Positions 54,896 through 56,038 of a DNA stretch of 56,038 nucleotides are shown here, in pieces. Below the pieces are notes generated by a model that saw only the letters and a program-made list of their open reading frames with translations, was not told the origin of the DNA and searched no databases. Both the position numbers and the translations under genes were made by a program. Within the stretch, counting starts at the first letter, position 1. Every line of letters starts with the position of its first letter. Source of the stretch: Clostridium rectalis (GTDB lineage Bacteria > Bacillota > Clostridia > Clostridiales > Clostridiaceae); the NCBI RefSeq assembly GCF_900626095.1, contig NZ_UYZZ01000013.1, positions 1 to 56,038 on the forward strand, given 5' to 3'.

Positions 54896-55906
54896 ATGTG
54901 TAGATTAAAAGTATTGATTAAATCTATAGTAAAGCAAGGTTTAAAGTTTAAATTGGTTTTTTTTCAATTAGTTATAGTGTTTATATCATTGAACTTTGCG
55001 TTTGTATTAATAAATAAAAATAGAGATGTAAAGAGTAATATTAACAATTTAGTTAATAAAGATAAATCAATAATGTATAGAATTTTAGTAGGCTCGCAAA
55101 ATAAAGATTCCATAAATCCAATTAATAAAGTATATAAAGAAATTTCTAATAATAAAATGGTGGATAAAATAGGAAGTTATGAGATAAGTAAATCTTTAAT
55201 GGATGATTGTGAATTTAAAGCTATTTTCCTAAACAAAGACGCATCAAATCTGTATAATATGAACGTTTCTAGTGGTAGTAATAAAATTTTTCAATATCAA
55301 AAAGTTGGAGACGAAATACCGATTATTATAAGTAATAATTTATCAAGCAAATTAGATGTGGGCAGTATTGTTAGAATTAAACTTTACCAAAATAGTAGAT
55401 TGAAAAATTTTAAAGTTATTGTAATAGGAATACTAAATAATAATGCTTATTTTTGGAATACACGAATAGGTGATAATTCGTCAATTGTATCTTTGAAAGA
55501 TTCTATTATTATACCCTTTCATAAGGATTATTTTTATGATGAGGCACTTGATATTTCTATGAAATCAAGATATACAGTTGTTTCTATAAAAGAAGAATTT
55601 GATTTAAATGAATTTACAACATACTTATCAAATTTAAATTCTAAGAATATAATGATTGATTATATTAAAATCAACGATTTTATAACTCAGATATATAATA
55701 TTAATAAACCCTGGATAATAATTACATTAATATTTTCACTATTATTATCTATCTTATCAGTAATAGGTTTTATAGGTATATTAATAAGTTATATTACTTT
55801 TAGAACCAAGGAATACGGCATTAGATTTGCATTGGGGTCATCTAGTAGGGAATTAACAAGGTTAATATGTGGAGAGATATCTTTGTCATTACTCTTAAGC
55901 CCCTAA
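54896..55906 (+). CDS. FtsX-type ABC permease 2, truncated by an insertion sequence
   Basis: There are 336 codons up to the stop at 55904-55906. It has an N-terminal helix, an outer domain and one C-terminal helix plus the FtsX loop (RTKEYGIRFALGSSSRELTRLI). The next helix is cut at SLSLLLS, and the final codons and stop come from the IS terminal sequence (CCCCTAA). About 80 residues with two helices are missing compared with the intact relative at 32197 (413 residues). The ATPase expected next is not in the window, so this transporter is probably inactive. The start follows AAAGGAG. Confidence 0.8.
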   Translation: MCRLKVLIKSIVKQGLKFKLVFFQLVIVFISLNFAFVLINKNRDVKSNINNLVNKDKSIMYRILVGSQNKDSINPINKVYKEISNNKMVDKIGSYEISKSLMDDCEFKAIFLNKDASNLYNMNVSSGSNKIFQYQKVGDEIPIIISNNLSSKLDVGSIVRIKLYQNSRLKNFKVIVIGILNNNAYFWNTRIGDNSSIVSLKDSIIIPFHKDYFYDEALDISMKSRYTVVSIKEEFDLNEFTTYLSNLNSKNIMIDYIKINDFITQIYNINKPWIIITLIFSLLLSILSVIGFIGILISYITFRTKEYGIRFALGSSSRELTRLICGEISLSLLLSP

Positions 55907-56038
55907 AAACACTTGGACAATTGCTTATGCATTAGATATAATGAAGAAAAGTAATTGGAGGTAACTTGTGAGAGGTAGAAGTTATACAAAAGAATTAAAA
56001 GAATCAATACTAAATGAGGTTAAAGAAGTAGGCAATGT
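55900..56038 (+). mobile_element. 5' end of an IS3-family insertion sequence
   Basis: This begins with CCCCTAAAAACACTTGGACA, matching the reverse complement of the IS end at the left edge of the window apart from spacing. It disrupts the FtsX gene. Only the terminal repeat, leader and first codons of the transposase OrfA lie in the window; the orientation is the same as the left-hand copy. Confidence 0.8.
55968..56038 (+). CDS. IS3-family transposase OrfA, N-terminal fragment
   Basis: The GTG start follows GGAGG. The visible 23 residues begin VRGRSYTKELKESILNEVKE, the opening of the HTH_Tnp_1-type OrfA proteins of IS3/IS150-group elements (K/R-SYT-KEFK pattern). It runs out of the window. 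Confidence 0.82.
   Translation, partial: MRGRSYTKELKESILNEVKEVGN

Noticed and set aside
1-56038. tRNA or rRNA genes
   Set aside because: No cloverleaf-like or rRNA-like stretches were recognised on either strand.

Overview
The window is very AT-rich, uses strong GGAGG-type ribosome sites with many TTG and GTG starts, and carries collagen-like spore-surface proteins, a tryptophanase and an arsR-arsD-arsA-arsC-acr3 operon. This fits a Clostridium (sensu stricto) chromosome, probably a proteolytic, indole-forming, spore-forming species. The species cannot be fixed from the sequence alone. Both window ends are pieces of IS3-type insertion sequences: a transposase C-terminus on the left and a terminal repeat plus OrfA start on the right. 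Each cuts a gene, so the 56 kb is either an assembly contig bounded by IS copies or DNA lying between two co-oriented IS copies.

Layout. 0.1-2.9 kb: a 916-residue protein built from about 25 copies of a 35-residue repeat, cut at its 3' end by the IS. 3.3-6.1 kb: a TPR/glycosyltransferase/methyltransferase fusion split by a frameshift in an A7G4 tract. 6.1-7.2 kb: mostly non-coding, with a possible 51-residue secreted peptide and a 21-nt tandem repeat. 7.3-9.7 kb: an ABC exporter and a DUF1659/DUF2922 pair on the minus strand. 9.8-16.2 kb: a six-gene operon with a MacA-like adaptor, MacB-like ATPase and permease, a CheY-STAS response regulator and two secreted TolC-like coiled-coil proteins. 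16.8-24.1 kb: a giant YhgE/Pip protein behind a probable TetR-type operator and a structured leader, then two tandem leucine-rich-repeat proteins. 24.5-25.2 kb: a BclA-like protein.

25.7-30.1 kb: a tryptophan-catabolism module (NSS-type transporter, tryptophanase, divergent YheO-type regulator). 30.2-34.9 kb: a secreted-peptide/FtsX/FtsX/ABC module bracketed by 288-bp direct repeats that duplicate the promoter and first 51 codons of a CPBP-protease gene. 35.2-36.2 kb: a BtrH-like protein behind a MerR-type promoter. 36.5-40.9 kb: the arsenic operon with two matching operator dyads and a 55-nt tandem repeat copied from the arsD tail. 41.5-42.2 kb: a DUF7010 membrane protein and an SRPBCC gene fragment. 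42.2-45.1 kb: two paralogous 431-residue proteins. 45.4-48.3 kb: an ABC-like/LytTR fusion lacking catalytic motifs, followed by an ABC-2 transporter. 48.6-52.3 kb: hypB, a multi-domain Fe-S flavin oxidoreductase and hypA. 52.7-53.6 kb: a second collagen-like gene, possibly phase-shifted. 53.8-55.9 kb: a second FtsX pair, the last gene cut by the right-hand IS.

The recurring themes are envelope and spore-surface proteins (long repeat protein, collagen-like proteins, LRR proteins, YhgE), small ABC transport modules linked to peptides or drugs, and DNA rearranged by IS insertion, duplication and homopolymer changes. The most unusual items are the repeat-bracketed peptide-transporter module, the hypB-oxidoreductase-hypA operon, the MacAB operon with two TolC-like proteins in a monoderm, and two A7 tracts at which one missing A breaks a surface-related gene.
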